A stretch of DNA of 64,000 nt from an uncultured Pseudomonadota bacterium (GTDB lineage: Bacteria; Pseudomonadota; Gammaproteobacteria; Steroidobacterales; Steroidobacteraceae), in NCBI GenBank assembly GCA_903862885.1, contig CAIOZU010000066.1, positions 1-64,000 of the forward strand, given 5' to 3'. The stretch's first letter is position 1; the number at the start of each line of letters is the position of its first letter. This document shows positions 45,675 through 55,127 of the stretch, in pieces. The notes under the pieces are model-generated. The model saw nothing but the letters and a program-made list of their open reading frames with translations. It did no database searches and was not told where the DNA came from. Both the position numbers and the translations under genes were made by a program.

Positions 45675-46330
45675 CCCCCCTCACCTTAGTCATTGGCAAT
45701 TACAACTACAGCTCCTGGTCGCTTCGTCCCTGGGCTCTGATGACTCATTTGGGCTTACGCTTTACCACCAAACGAATTGCATTAGACACGCCAAGTTTTG
45801 CCACCGAAGTAGCCAAACTGTCCCCCACGGCCTGCGTCCCGGTATTGCAGCAAGGTGAGCAAGTGATCTGGGAATCGATCGCTATCATGGAATATGCGAG
45901 CGAATTAGCCGAAGGTCGTGGCTGGCCCGTCGAACCCACGGCGCGCGCCCACGCACGGGCCGTGGCCGCTGAAATGCATGCAGGCTTTGCCGCACTCCGC
46001 AGTGCTTGGCCCATGAACATCCGCGCGCGAAATAAGAAAACCCCTGTCACCGACGCGATGACCACCGCCATCAAACGCATCGATGCGATTTGGCAAGGGT
46101 GCCGAGCACAGCAGGTAGCCCCGGGACCCTGGCTATTTGGACACTACAGTGCGGCCGACGCCATGTATCTACCGATGGCGTTTCGTTTTCAGACCTATGG
46201 CGCAACGGGCCTTAGTGCCCTCTCTGCCGCTTACCTGAAGACTGCTTTGACTGATCCCGCCATAGCGCCTTGGATTGCCGCTGCGCAGGATGAAGCCGAA
46301 ACAATCGCTGCCTACGAAGCGATTGGGTAG
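45671..46330 (+). CDS. Glutathione S-transferase family protein
   Basis: A 219-aa GST fold. The N-terminal thioredoxin-like domain begins 'LVIGNYNYSSWSLRPW', with Ser residues in the position of the catalytic hydroxyl, and has 'SPTACVPVL' (cis-Pro) and 'IWESIAIMEYASEL', the glutathione-binding ES pair. The C-terminal helical domain has 'WLFGHYSAADAMYLPM'. Translationally coupled to glpQ. Confidence 0.88.
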   Translation: MTPLTLVIGNYNYSSWSLRPWALMTHLGLRFTTKRIALDTPSFATEVAKLSPTACVPVLQQGEQVIWESIAIMEYASELAEGRGWPVEPTARAHARAVAAEMHAGFAALRSAWPMNIRARNKKTPVTDAMTTAIKRIDAIWQGCRAQQVAPGPWLFGHYSAADAMYLPMAFRFQTYGATGLSALSAAYLKTALTDPAIAPWIAAAQDEAETIAAYEAIG

Positions 46331-46371
46331 TCAGCTCGCCGTCAAAGCGCATCTGTCTAGCGTCGCGGTCC

Positions 46372-47190
46372 TTAAGGACGGCGCCCCTGAATAGTCAGCG
46401 GCTGGCCCAATAACAGGGATTCCTCAATCGACCCCATGACGATGGCATTCACCCCAAAGGTGACGCCCCGAAGCGCGCGGTCGAATCGAAAGGTCTTTAG
46501 GGCGGGCATGGGATCGGTGGACGGCAGGCCCGTGCACTGATCAATCGATGGCACTTGGCAGCGCGTACAGGGCTTAACCAAGCGAAGGTGCGTTTTGCCG
46601 ATCGTTAAGATTTCTATGTGATCCTCAGCAAAAGCCTCCAGCCCGTCAACCACGACGTTCGGTCGAAAACGGTCCATTGGCACAGGCTCCGGTAGCCTGC
46701 GATTGAGCTCCGCCAAGGAACTGACACTACAGACCAAAATGGGATAGCCATCGCTGAACGCGACGGGCACCGAGGCCTCACCGACGTACATCCGATCTGC
46801 AAACCGTTCGCTGCCTGAGGACACACGGACAAGACGTGCGCTGACACCCAACGCCTGTCGCAGCCACACCGCCACCTCCTCGCCGGCGTCCCAAGCACTC
46901 AAGTGATCGTCCCACACCCGTACCTGACACTTTGCACCGCCATCGAAGGCCTGCACATAAATAGGCGGCGAATCGGGGCAAGAGAGCTTAAGGCCTTGCG
47001 CGGTGACGTGCGCCTGAATCTGCGCCAATAACGGATGGGTACGCTGCGATAGGAAACGACCCCGATCGTCGGTGAGCATCCACGTTCGATCATCTTTTAA
47101 TCCATACGGAGCCAACGACGCTGCCGTCAGCGAGACGGCGCGCGCACCCTTTAAAGGGTATATAAAAAGACCACTCACCTGAGGCGTCAC
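46372..47190 (-). CDS. MOSC domain protein, YcbX-like
   Basis: Molybdenum-cofactor-binding sulfur-carrier family. The 272-aa protein has the MOSC N-terminal barrel ('VSGLFIYPLKGARAVSL', 'DRTWMLTDDRGRFLSQR') and the MOSC core with the conserved 'VKPCTRCQVPSIDQCTG' cysteines and 'FRPNVVVDGL'. No ferredoxin domain follows, unlike full-length E. coli YcbX. It is the last gene of the ttcA-apt run, 33 bp after apt. Confidence 0.88.
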   Translation of the reverse strand: MTPQVSGLFIYPLKGARAVSLTAASLAPYGLKDDRTWMLTDDRGRFLSQRTHPLLAQIQAHVTAQGLKLSCPDSPPIYVQAFDGGAKCQVRVWDDHLSAWDAGEEVAVWLRQALGVSARLVRVSSGSERFADRMYVGEASVPVAFSDGYPILVCSVSSLAELNRRLPEPVPMDRFRPNVVVDGLEAFAEDHIEILTIGKTHLRLVKPCTRCQVPSIDQCTGLPSTDPMPALKTFRFDRALRGVTFGVNAIVMGSIEESLLLGQPLTIQGRRP

Positions 47191-47223
47191 AGCCCTTTCA
47201 CCGGCGCGTACAGGCTCAGCGAG

Positions 47224-47739
47224 TTATGCAGACAACACCCGGTGCAATCGATGAGTACCGAGCGCCGTCCGACCTGACAACGACGTTAACTCCATCACCA
47301 CGGCAATGCCCACCACGTCACCGCCCAAACGGGTCACCAGACGAACGGCGGCCGATAGGGTACCCCCCGTCGCAAGTACATCATCCACAATCAACACACG
47401 CTGCCCCCGACCGAAGGCATCGCGCTGAATCTCGAGGCTAGCCTGCCCATACTCGAGTTGGTAACTCACCGACTCCACCTGACCCGGCAATTTGCCAGGC
47501 TTACGCAGTGGCACAAATCCAATACCCAATTGAGCGGCCGCCAACACACCAAAAATAAAGCCGCGCGCCTCAACACCCGCCACCACGTCGACTGAGCTGT
47601 GATGAAACGGATGGACCAGTTGACGGACGGTTTCATTCAGCGCATCCCAATTGGCCATCAAGGGCGTTAGGTCCCTAAACAGAACCCCGGGCGTAGGAAA
47701 GTCAGGGATCGCACGAATATAGCCATCTAGTTTCAACAT
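47224..47739 (-). CDS. apt: Adenine phosphoribosyltransferase
   Basis: Salvages adenine to AMP with PRPP. The 171-aa protein has 'IRAIPDFPTPGVLFRDLTPL', 'VAGVEARGFIFG' and the PRPP loop 'VLIVDDVLATGGTL'. Its ATG overlaps the last base of the ATP-grasp gene stop (47739), so it is co-transcribed with the fusion and ATP-grasp genes, an unusual neighbourhood for apt. Confidence 0.97.
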   Translation of the reverse strand: MLKLDGYIRAIPDFPTPGVLFRDLTPLMANWDALNETVRQLVHPFHHSSVDVVAGVEARGFIFGVLAAAQLGIGFVPLRKPGKLPGQVESVSYQLEYGQASLEIQRDAFGRGQRVLIVDDVLATGGTLSAAVRLVTRLGGDVVGIAVVMELTSLSGRTALGTHRLHRVLSA

Positions 47740-48776
47740 CAGCTTTCCTCATGCACTCGCCAAGCCGCTGGATAGCCGCGACCTAAAGACAATAAACGCG
47801 TCAATAGCGCATCGTAATCAATCCCTGCGGCCTGTGCCGAACACGCAAAGTCTTCCTGCTCCGCCAGGTTGGGATTGGCATTCGCCTCTAGCACAAAGAC
47901 CGATCCATCTGCCCGTACCCGAAAATCCATCCGTGCATAGCCGGTCAGATGCAAGGTTCTATAAATTCGTCGCGCCATCTGCGCTAGGGCGCCTGCAAGC
48001 GCCTCCGAAAGATCCAAAGCAGGACCTGTTTGGATGCCGTGGGTAGCCTGGTAACGACGATCCCATTTCACCTTGCGAGTGGCGATAGCGGCGTGTCCCG
48101 CAGACAACGACCCAAACTGAAGCTCCCAGGGTGGCAGGGTCGTCAGGCGCTCATTGCCAAGCACTCCCACATATATTTCACGACCCTCGATGTACTCCTC
48201 TACCAATACATCACTGTCGGTTTTTTCATGCAAAAATTCAATGCGCTCTTTAAGACTCTGCGCATCAAAACACACCGAAGCCTGTGCGATACCTAAAGAC
48301 GCGTCATCGGTGGCTGACTTAGCAAACAAGGGGTACCGCAATGTAGATGGCAAGCGGATGCGCTTGCCGCGCTGAAAGACGGCAAACTGTGGCGTGGGAA
48401 TTCGGTGATAGCTTAGCAGCTGCTTAGATAGCACCTTGTCGCGAGATAACATGAGCCCGCGTGGGTTACAGCCCGTATAAGGTTGCCGCAATAACTCCAA
48501 GTAAGAGACAACATTCTGGTCATACAGCGTGATGCCATCAAATTCTTCTAACAGATTAAAAACCACGTCCGGCTGCCATTCGTGGATGGTGGTGCGAAGC
48601 ACAGTCAAACTGTCATACAGCCCAATGCATTGCACTGCGTGTCCGGAAGCCTTGAGGTGCGAAACCACATCGAATTCAGTCTGCCATTCATCGATGGCAG
48701 ACTGAGGATGCCCCGTGAGCGTATCGGGTGGCACTAAGCTGCCATGCACAATCACTAAAATTCTTAATTTTTTCAT
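47739..48776 (-). CDS. ATP-grasp ligase, D-Ala-D-Ala-ligase-like, substrate unknown
   Basis: A 345-aa ATP-grasp enzyme. The N-terminal part has 'DVVFNLLEEFDGITLYDQNV' and 'YTGCNPRGLMLSRDKVLSKQ'. The ATP-grasp core has 'YPLFAKSATDDASLGIAQ', 'VLVEEYIEGREIYVGVLGN' and the metal site 'VFVLEANANPNLAEQE'. Unlike true D-Ala-D-Ala ligase it does not sit among cell-wall genes. It overlaps the phosphatase-glycohydrolase fusion by 4 bases and apt by 1, so these three are translated together. Confidence 0.85.
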   Translation of the reverse strand: MKKLRILVIVHGSLVPPDTLTGHPQSAIDEWQTEFDVVSHLKASGHAVQCIGLYDSLTVLRTTIHEWQPDVVFNLLEEFDGITLYDQNVVSYLELLRQPYTGCNPRGLMLSRDKVLSKQLLSYHRIPTPQFAVFQRGKRIRLPSTLRYPLFAKSATDDASLGIAQASVCFDAQSLKERIEFLHEKTDSDVLVEEYIEGREIYVGVLGNERLTTLPPWELQFGSLSAGHAAIATRKVKWDRRYQATHGIQTGPALDLSEALAGALAQMARRIYRTLHLTGYARMDFRVRADGSVFVLEANANPNLAEQEDFACSAQAAGIDYDALLTRLLSLGRGYPAAWRVHEES

Positions 48777-50371
48777 CGTGCCGTCCGGTTGATCGGACGC
48801 TGCGTCGCGGCCTCTTTGGGCGGAACAGATCCACTGGCCGTGACCTCCGTCAAGGCTGTCAATAGCAGACGATCAGCGATCAATGAAATACGGTCATGCT
48901 GCATAAGTGACGCAGACCAATGCGGCGGAATAGATGAAAACCCATATAGTGCCCCTGCCAATTGCCCCACCAGCGCACTATTGAAGTCAGCCTCTTGACC
49001 CAGATTCACGATCGACAAGACCGCGTCACGGAACGGGTTACGTTGCGCGAGTGACTCACGAAGTAGCCGCACACTGGCGATCATCGCGCCACCGGCCAAG
49101 GGAGCCAACTCTGAGGGAGAGCGAGTCGGCAGAGGCGACTCAGCAAGCACCGCCAAGAACTCAGGTGTAAATGGGCGCCTACTCCAGAGGCCAGGCAACG
49201 GGGCAAAAGTCGGCGACAACAGCTCATCCGCCGTCATGCCCTGCAAAGCGCCTATCACCAGTGCAGTCACATAGCGACAGGCATCAACCACCAAGGGAGC
49301 ATCACTGGTGAGTCGCGCGATCCGTTCGGCGAGATCCAGAGCCGCCTCTGGGTCGGCGAGACCAAAAGCGGCCACCATCCCCATGCCGAGTAAGGGCTCA
49401 CGATCAAGCCTCCAGCGATCCGCTGTCGAGCGCCCCACAGCCTCCGACGATTGGTTAAGCAAATGCGCCGTGTGCGCGGTGATCCCCACACACTGACCGG
49501 TGGCGGAGCCCAGACCACGCTGCTGCCAGTCACGCAGTCGACGCCGATAGTCGTCTGCGTCAAAACCTTGCTGATCAAGCAGACTATCTGCCAGCAGAAG
49601 CGACACTGCAGTGTCATCAGTCCATGCACCGCGCGGCAATTCAAAGGGACCGCCCCCCAATAAATCGCGGATTGGCATGAAGGTGCCGGCCATACGCGCT
49701 TGGGCAGGTACCGCCAATGCGTCGCCCAGTGCAAGCCCATACAACAGGCCCTGATAGCGATCGCGCATGCGCACAGCGAGATCTTCTAAGGGCGACGCCA
49801 CAGGATCCAATGAAAGCGCTGCTGAGACAGCACACCATCGACGAATGTAGTCGGTCTGCTCATCGGTTTCCGGTGTACGCGGAAACTCATAGCGACGAGT
49901 ACTTTCGCCCCACAATTGAGTCAGCCTTGCGAGCGCCTGCTGCCCATCACCCAAACGACGCGCCAGATAACAGCCAATGACTAATCCGGTGCGCCCGATC
50001 CCAGCGTGACAGTGCACATACACGCAATGCCCTGCCGCTAACGCCCGATCGATCTCATCCAAGATACGCGTCATCTGCAATGCATCGGTCGGCAAGCCGT
50101 GATCAAGAATCGGATGTCGGGAGTACACGACGGGACGCTTTGCATCCACCAGGGCAGTCGGCGGTAGCAGCGCATCGTAAGGCTCAAGCTCGCCGTGGCA
50201 GGTCAAATCAATCCACCAACTCACCCCCACGGTGAGCAAATCCTCTAGGCGATCAAAGGTACGCGCTTCGCTTCGGGCACCGGGATAGCGACCCGCCAAG
50301 ATACGTCCAGGCTCGACCCAGTAACTATGTTTCGGCGCCTCAATCGACGACTGCCCTCTCACTCCGGACAC
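48773..50371 (-). CDS. Fusion: dual-specificity phosphatase plus ADP-ribosylglycohydrolase
   Basis: Two enzyme domains in one 532-aa chain. Residues about 15-180 form a Cys-dependent phosphatase with '[16 protein letters not shown]' (Cys121, Arg127). Residues about 205-500 form an ADP-ribosylglycohydrolase (DraG family) with '[17 protein letters not shown]' and '[10 protein letters not shown]' (250-254, metal-binding Asp pair). The late metal loop reads 'GQEADFNSA' (458-466) instead of the common GD-D-DT pattern: it keeps acidic E460 and D462 but loses the Thr. The 5' end overlaps ttcA by 13 bases and the 3' end overlaps the ATP-grasp gene by 4. The substrate is unknown. Confidence 0.88.
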   Translation of the reverse strand: MSGVRGQSSIEAPKHSYWVEPGRILAGRYPGARSEARTFDRLEDLLTVGVSWWIDLTCHGELEPYDALLPPTALVDAKRPVVYSRHPILDHGLPTDALQMTRILDEIDRALAAGHCVYVHCHAGIGRTGLVIGCYLARRLGDGQQALARLTQLWGESTRRYEFPRTPETDEQTDYIRRWCAVSAALSLDPVASPLEDLAVRMRDRYQGLLYGLALGDALAVPAQARMAGTFMPIRDLLGGGPFELPRGAWTDDTAVSLLLADSLLDQQGFDADDYRRRLRDWQQRGLGSATGQCVGITAHTAHLLNQSSEAVGRSTADRWRLDREPLLGMGMVAAFGLADPEAALDLAERIARLTSDAPLVVDACRYVTALVIGALQGMTADELLSPTFAPLPGLWSRRPFTPEFLAVLAESPLPTRSPSELAPLAGGAMIASVRLLRESLAQRNPFRDAVLSIVNLGQEADFNSALVGQLAGALYGFSSIPPHWSASLMQHDRISLIADRLLLTALTEVTASGSVPPKEAATQRPINRTAR

Positions 50372-51234
50372 GCGGGCTCCGCCGCTGCAGCGCGCCTCGC
50401 TTCAAGTGCCGCAAAGTCAAACAATGAAGCATCAGCCAGCTGGGATGGCGCCACATCACGCATCGCAGAAAAAATAGATTCAATACGTCCCGGCTGTTCG
50501 CGCTCCCAGTCTTTCAACATCTGACCAATAATCTGGCGCTGAAGCGTCGTCTGAGAACCACACAAGGTGCAGGGAATAATGGGAAACGCACGTGCCTTGG
50601 CATAGCGAGCAATAGCCCGTTCTGGCACATAGGCCAGCGGTCGAATCACAATGTGACGCTGATCATCAGACAGAAGCTTCGGCGGCATGGCCTTCAGCTT
50701 GCCTCCATAAAATAGATTGAGAAACAAGGTCTCTAAGAGGTCGTCTCGATGATGGCCGAGCGCAATCTTAGTGCAACCATGCTCACTGGCGTAGTGATAG
50801 AGCGCACCACGGCGTAGGCGCGAACACAGGCCACACATGGTCTTGCCGTCGGGTATAACCCGCTTAACCACCGAGTAGGTGTCCTGCTCAATCACATCCC
50901 ATGGGACCCCTAACTGGGTCAAATAGTCAGGCAGAATATGGGCAGGAAAACCTGGCTGTTTCTGATCCAGATTGACCGCCAGTAATTCAAAGCGCACCGG
51001 CGAGCTACGCTGTAGCGACAGCAGTAAGTCCAGCAAGGTATACGAATCCTTACCACCCGACAGGCAGACCATCACCTTGTCGCCTTCGGCGATCATGGCA
51101 TAGTCATCTATCGCCTTACCCACTAAGCCACGTAGCTCAGCTTGTAAGCGCTTAAAGTTTTTAGAAGCCCGTTCAACGCTCGAAGGCGCGGCCCGTAGGG
51201 AGGGGAAGGGGACTAAGTGAGTGCCGGTATCCAC
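50359..51234 (-). CDS. ttcA: tRNA 2-thiocytidine biosynthesis protein TtcA
   Basis: Thiolates cytidine 32 of tRNA using ATP and an iron-sulfur cluster. The 291-aa protein has the PP-loop '[16 protein letters not shown]' and the paired cysteine motifs '[13 protein letters not shown]' and '[12 protein letters not shown]'. It follows the M32 peptidase gene by 8 bp and starts the overlap chain with the fusion gene. Confidence 0.96.
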   Translation of the reverse strand: MDTGTHLVPFPSLRAAPSSVERASKNFKRLQAELRGLVGKAIDDYAMIAEGDKVMVCLSGGKDSYTLLDLLLSLQRSSPVRFELLAVNLDQKQPGFPAHILPDYLTQLGVPWDVIEQDTYSVVKRVIPDGKTMCGLCSRLRRGALYHYASEHGCTKIALGHHRDDLLETLFLNLFYGGKLKAMPPKLLSDDQRHIVIRPLAYVPERAIARYAKARAFPIIPCTLCGSQTTLQRQIIGQMLKDWEREQPGRIESIFSAMRDVAPSQLADASLFDFAALEARRAAAAEPACPE

Positions 51235-51242
51235 GCCATCCT

Positions 51243-52745
51243 TTAAGGATTTGATTCAAAGTACTTCGCTTCCAAATAGCGAAGCGCGGGAGCGGACGAT
51301 AGTGGCCTATCCGTGGCCTCTTTCACAAGATCTTGGACGGTCATCCGAGCGCCGACCTCGTAGACATGGGTGCGCAGCCAACCCGATAGCCCAGAAAAAT
51401 CACCGCGCGCCAGCTCCAAATCAAGCTCATCCCGATCTATGCGCAGGCGCTCCCACAGCTGCATGGCAATCAAGCCGCCAAGCGCATAGGCTGGAAAATA
51501 GCCGAACTGCCCGACGTACCAATGAATGTCCTGAAGGCAACCCTCGACGTCATTAGACGGCTGAATACCCAGCCGAGACAAGGACGCCTCATTCCACGCC
51601 TCTGGCAACTCAGCTACTGACAGCTCACCAGATAGGAGCTGCTTCTCTAGCTCATAACGCATCATGATGTGTGCGGGGTAGGTGAGTTCATCGGCTTCTG
51701 CACGACTCAACCCATGATGGACTCGAGTTAAATGCCGATAGAGGTTCTCAACCTCCCACTCCGGTCCACTGACGCCATAATGCTTTTCCAACAAGGGCTT
51801 TAAATAGCTTAAGAAAGGGCGGCTTCGAACCACCATTTTCTCAAAAATTAATGACTGACTCTCTTCCAATGCCATGCCGCGATTGCGACCCACCGGTTGG
51901 CTGCGCCATTCAGCGGGCAGTCCTAAGTCATATAGCGCGTGTCCCGTTTCATGCAATGCCCCCAATAAACCCTGAAAAGGGTCAGCGGGGTTAAAGCGCG
52001 TGGTGATGCGGATATCGCCCGCCATGCCTTCGGTGAAAGGATGCTCACTTTCGTCTAATCTTCCCCGCTCAAAAGGAAAGCCCAAGGATTTCATGACCTC
52101 GACGCACAGAGCGCGTTGCTTGGATGCTGGAAACTTACCGACCAAGGGCACCACGGGGATCGCCGCTTGCGCTGACAACGCATCACGCACCATAGCGGGT
52201 AAACGATGACCCACCGCTTTAAACAAGCCATCGATCTCGGCGGTGGTTACACCTGGACTGAATTCATCAATCAGCGCGTCATAAGGCGAAAGCCCGAGGT
52301 GGCTGCCCAACAGGGCGGCCCGATCGCGCATGAGGCTCACCACTTCAGCCAGATGGGGCGCCACATCCGCAAACTGGCCACTGCGCCGGGCTTCCATCCA
52401 ATGGATTTCTGCTCGGGCACTGGCTTTGGCAAGCCGTGAGATCAAATGGTTAGGGGTAGCGATCGCGTGATCCCGCTGGCGGCGCATCTCGCGGAGATTG
52501 GCAATCTGCCAATCCTCGAGCATCTGCCCGTTGGCCTGGGCCCGATCCAGCAGCCGAGACACCTTAGGCGACGTCAACAGCGCATGGCATTCCATCTCGA
52601 TGGCGGCCAACTGGTCCCCGCGGACCTCGGCGCTGCCACGCGACATCATCACGGCGGCATCCCAGCGAAGCAGCGCCAACGCCCCACGAAACGCGTGGAG
52701 ACGGCGAAATTCTTCCTCAAGCTGCTGATAGGGCGAAGCGGCCAT
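51243..52745 (-). CDS. Carboxypeptidase Taq-type metallopeptidase (M32)
   Basis: Zinc carboxypeptidase with broad specificity. The 500-aa all-helical protein has '[16 protein letters not shown]' (HEXXH) and the downstream '[15 protein letters not shown]' with the third zinc ligand, plus '[20 protein letters not shown]'. The length is typical of M32. It is the first gene of the minus-strand operon leading to ttcA and apt. Confidence 0.95.
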   Translation of the reverse strand: MAASPYQQLEEEFRRLHAFRGALALLRWDAAVMMSRGSAEVRGDQLAAIEMECHALLTSPKVSRLLDRAQANGQMLEDWQIANLREMRRQRDHAIATPNHLISRLAKASARAEIHWMEARRSGQFADVAPHLAEVVSLMRDRAALLGSHLGLSPYDALIDEFSPGVTTAEIDGLFKAVGHRLPAMVRDALSAQAAIPVVPLVGKFPASKQRALCVEVMKSLGFPFERGRLDESEHPFTEGMAGDIRITTRFNPADPFQGLLGALHETGHALYDLGLPAEWRSQPVGRNRGMALEESQSLIFEKMVVRSRPFLSYLKPLLEKHYGVSGPEWEVENLYRHLTRVHHGLSRAEADELTYPAHIMMRYELEKQLLSGELSVAELPEAWNEASLSRLGIQPSNDVEGCLQDIHWYVGQFGYFPAYALGGLIAMQLWERLRIDRDELDLELARGDFSGLSGWLRTHVYEVGARMTVQDLVKEATDRPLSSAPALRYLEAKYFESNP

Positions 52746-52837
52746 GGTTCCTTCAAAGCTGGTGAAGGCAACCTGAAGATGAATCAGTCAGCACGAAGGC
52801 GCTGCTATCAGGTCACCGGCGTTAAGCACCAGCGCTT

Positions 52838-52916
52838 TTTAGTATAGCAGCGAAGGGGCCCAAAGGCATCCCCAGACCTATCTAACTATATGTTTTTATT
52901 ATAAATAATTTTAAAT
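52838..52916 (-). promoter_or_regulatory. AT-rich promoter region upstream of the M32 operon
   Basis: On the minus strand TGCTATACT (about 52844-52852) is an extended -10 element with TATACT, about 100 bases before the M32 start codon. No good -35 is present. Upstream, 52881-52916 is a 36-base stretch with only three G or C bases, which could act as an UP element or protein-binding site. Confidence 0.4.
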
Positions 52917-52975
52917 GGGGGGCTTGACGACCACGGCTAATGGGCGTCCGTCGACGGCCTCACCCCCACCCGGTT

Positions 52976-53962
52976 TCAGGCCACGACCGACCGCACAAAA
53001 TCAATCAGCAGTGGCTCGTCACCGGCCAGCACCCGCTCACCCAATGCCTGATTCCAATAGGACTCAGAGCCATGCGCCATACGCCACTCATGCAAGCGTC
53101 GGGTGTAGCGCTGTAACTCATATTCTGCAGTGATGCCGATGGCGCCGTGGATGGCATGCGCTGTCGCCGCGGCCAACTGTGCGGCTTCGCTGGTCCGCGA
53201 CTTCGCCACGGCACTGACCAACCAAGAGGGCACCCGCCGCCCGCACTGGAAGGCCGCCTCTGCCGCGATCCGAGTCGCCGCCACATGCTCCGCCATCACG
53301 CTGAGCTGATGCTGAATAGCCTGAAACTTGCCGATTGACTTACCGAACTGGGAACGATCGTTTCCATACTGAAGGGTCAAATCAAACACTCGCTGAGCGG
53401 CGCCGGCAATGAGCCCCGCATGCAACACCGCACCTAAAGCCTGTAGATCCGCATCCATTAACGGCCGCACAACCCTGCCCTGTTGGGGGGCCCAAGACAG
53501 TGAAGCCGTCATATTCCCCGGCACGCCACTCGGCACGCGAAGCGCCTGTGACACAGGCAGCAACACCCACTCCGACTGACGAGTGCCCAGCACATAATCG
53601 GCGGTCATTGCAAAAGGAACCAGCGAAGCCGTGATGGCCTCCTGTGGGCCGATGGTCAGGGCTGGAGCGAACGTCATCGACCCAGTCGGCCGATCCGCAG
53701 GCGCCAACAACAAACGCGCCACCATGGTGGAGGCAATGGGCAAGGGCAGCGCGGTTGCCCCAAAGAGCATGACGATCGGGTAGAACTCACTCATCTCAAG
53801 CGCCGCACCGCCCTCACTTTCCGGCGCCAGTAACTCGAAGAACCCGCCCTCATCGAGCGCCTGATATAAGGCGCTCGCTCCCTTGCCGGCTTCAGCCGAG
53901 CGCACGGACTCGACCGCATGCTCTCTCAATAGGACGTCAATCGCTTCTAGAAACATACTCAT
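52976..53962 (-). CDS. Acyl-CoA dehydrogenase-like subunit, probably non-catalytic
   Basis: A 328-aa short acyl-CoA dehydrogenase homologue. The C-terminal helical domain is clear ('YGNDRSQFGKSIGKFQAIQH', 'HAIHGAIGITAEYELQRY'), with the FAD-side Arg and FGK motif. No catalytic Glu is seen at either of the two usual positions. ATG 53962 has GAGGA a few bases upstream; the frame runs back to 53989, inside the preceding gene. It directly follows the larger dehydrogenase, suggesting a heteromeric enzyme as known for steroid-type FadE pairs. Confidence 0.82.
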   Translation of the reverse strand: MSMFLEAIDVLLREHAVESVRSAEAGKGASALYQALDEGGFFELLAPESEGGAALEMSEFYPIVMLFGATALPLPIASTMVARLLLAPADRPTGSMTFAPALTIGPQEAITASLVPFAMTADYVLGTRQSEWVLLPVSQALRVPSGVPGNMTASLSWAPQQGRVVRPLMDADLQALGAVLHAGLIAGAAQRVFDLTLQYGNDRSQFGKSIGKFQAIQHQLSVMAEHVAATRIAAEAAFQCGRRVPSWLVSAVAKSRTSEAAQLAAATAHAIHGAIGITAEYELQRYTRRLHEWRMAHGSESYWNQALGERVLAGDEPLLIDFVRSVVA

Positions 53963-53969
53963 CACTTCC

Positions 53970-55127
53970 TCAGCGAAGCCCAAGGCCACGGGCGATCATG
54001 CCGCGAAGGATTTCGCGCGTCCCGCCGCGCAGCGAGAACGCTGGCGCCGCTTGACTGACATAGGCCAGTGCACGATACAGCTCCGCATCGATCGCCACCC
54101 CTGGCTGAGTGCCCAAAGAGTCCTCAATTAAATCAGGGATGGACTGCTCAAAGGTGGTGCCCAGATCTTTGACCAACGCCGCTTCCACCACCGGACTCTG
54201 GCCGCGCGCCAATTGGCTGGTGGTACTAATCGACATATGCCGCAAGGTCACCAGATGGGCGGTCAACCGCCCCACTGTAGCGACTTGGCTATCGCTTGTA
54301 GCGCCCGCCTTCAGCGCGGCGATCCAACAGTCCAGAAGTACGATGCTGGAATAAAGTCGCTCGGGTCCGCTGCGCTCAAAGGCGAGTTCCGCCGTGACTT
54401 GCTCCCAACCCTGTCCGGGCATACCGATCAATGCATCTGCTGGCAGAAAGACATCGTCAAAAAATGTCTCGCAGAAATGTTGGTCACCGGACAAATCCTC
54501 AATCGGACGGATAGTCACCCCTGGCAAAGACAAGTCAATAATAAATTGTGATAAGCCTTGCTGACGATCGGCCGGCGTCCCTGACGTACGCACTAAGGCA
54601 ATACTGTAATGACAGCGATGACCGTGCGTGGTCCAAATCTTGCGGCCATTCAATCGCCAGCCGCCCTCTACCGGCGTCGCCCGGCTACCGACGCTGGCAA
54701 GGTCTGAGCCGGCATTGGGTTCACTCATACCAATACAAAAGAAGGCTTCGCCTCGACAGATCCGCGGCAAGTAGAACGCTTTTTGCGCCTCTGTCCCATA
54801 CTTCAGAATCAAAGGACCGCTCTGGCGGTCTGCAATCCAATGGGCGGCCACAGGCGCCCCTACCGCTAACAACTCTTCTACCAATACAAAGCGAGAGAAA
54901 GCATCAAGCTCAGCCCCTCCATAGCGCTTAGGTAAGGTCACCCCCACCCAGCCACGCGCCGCGAGTTGCTGACTGAATTCGCGATCAAAGCCCGCCCAAG
55001 AACGCGAGCGAATATCCGCAGGCCATCGGGACACATAGGGCGCTAAAAACGCTTTAACTTCAGCACGAAACGCTTCAGCCGCTGGCGGCAGAGCGGCGAA
55101 TTGAAAATGATCTAAAAGGTCTGCCAT
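53970..55127 (-). CDS. Acyl-CoA dehydrogenase, catalytic subunit
   Basis: FAD enzyme introducing a 2,3-double bond in acyl-CoA. The 385-aa protein has 'WVGVTLPKRYGGAELDAFSR', 'FCIGMSEPNAGSDLASV', 'GWRLNGRKIWTTHGH' and the end 'RGGTREILRGMIARGLGL'. The medium-chain-type Glu (Y-E-G-T) is replaced by Gly, but 'AFERSGPERL' offers a Glu at the isovaleryl/long-chain position. Its ATG overlaps the last base of the crotonase stop. Confidence 0.92.
   Translation of the reverse strand: MADLLDHFQFAALPPAAEAFRAEVKAFLAPYVSRWPADIRSRSWAGFDREFSQQLAARGWVGVTLPKRYGGAELDAFSRFVLVEELLAVGAPVAAHWIADRQSGPLILKYGTEAQKAFYLPRICRGEAFFCIGMSEPNAGSDLASVGSRATPVEGGWRLNGRKIWTTHGHRCHYSIALVRTSGTPADRQQGLSQFIIDLSLPGVTIRPIEDLSGDQHFCETFFDDVFLPADALIGMPGQGWEQVTAELAFERSGPERLYSSIVLLDCWIAALKAGATSDSQVATVGRLTAHLVTLRHMSISTTSQLARGQSPVVEAALVKDLGTTFEQSIPDLIEDSLGTQPGVAIDAELYRALAYVSQAAPAFSLRGGTREILRGMIARGLGLR

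Noticed and set aside
47739-48776. Calling the ATP-grasp gene ddl
   Set aside because: It is only distantly like D-Ala-D-Ala ligase and lies outside any cell-wall cluster, so the substrate should be left open.
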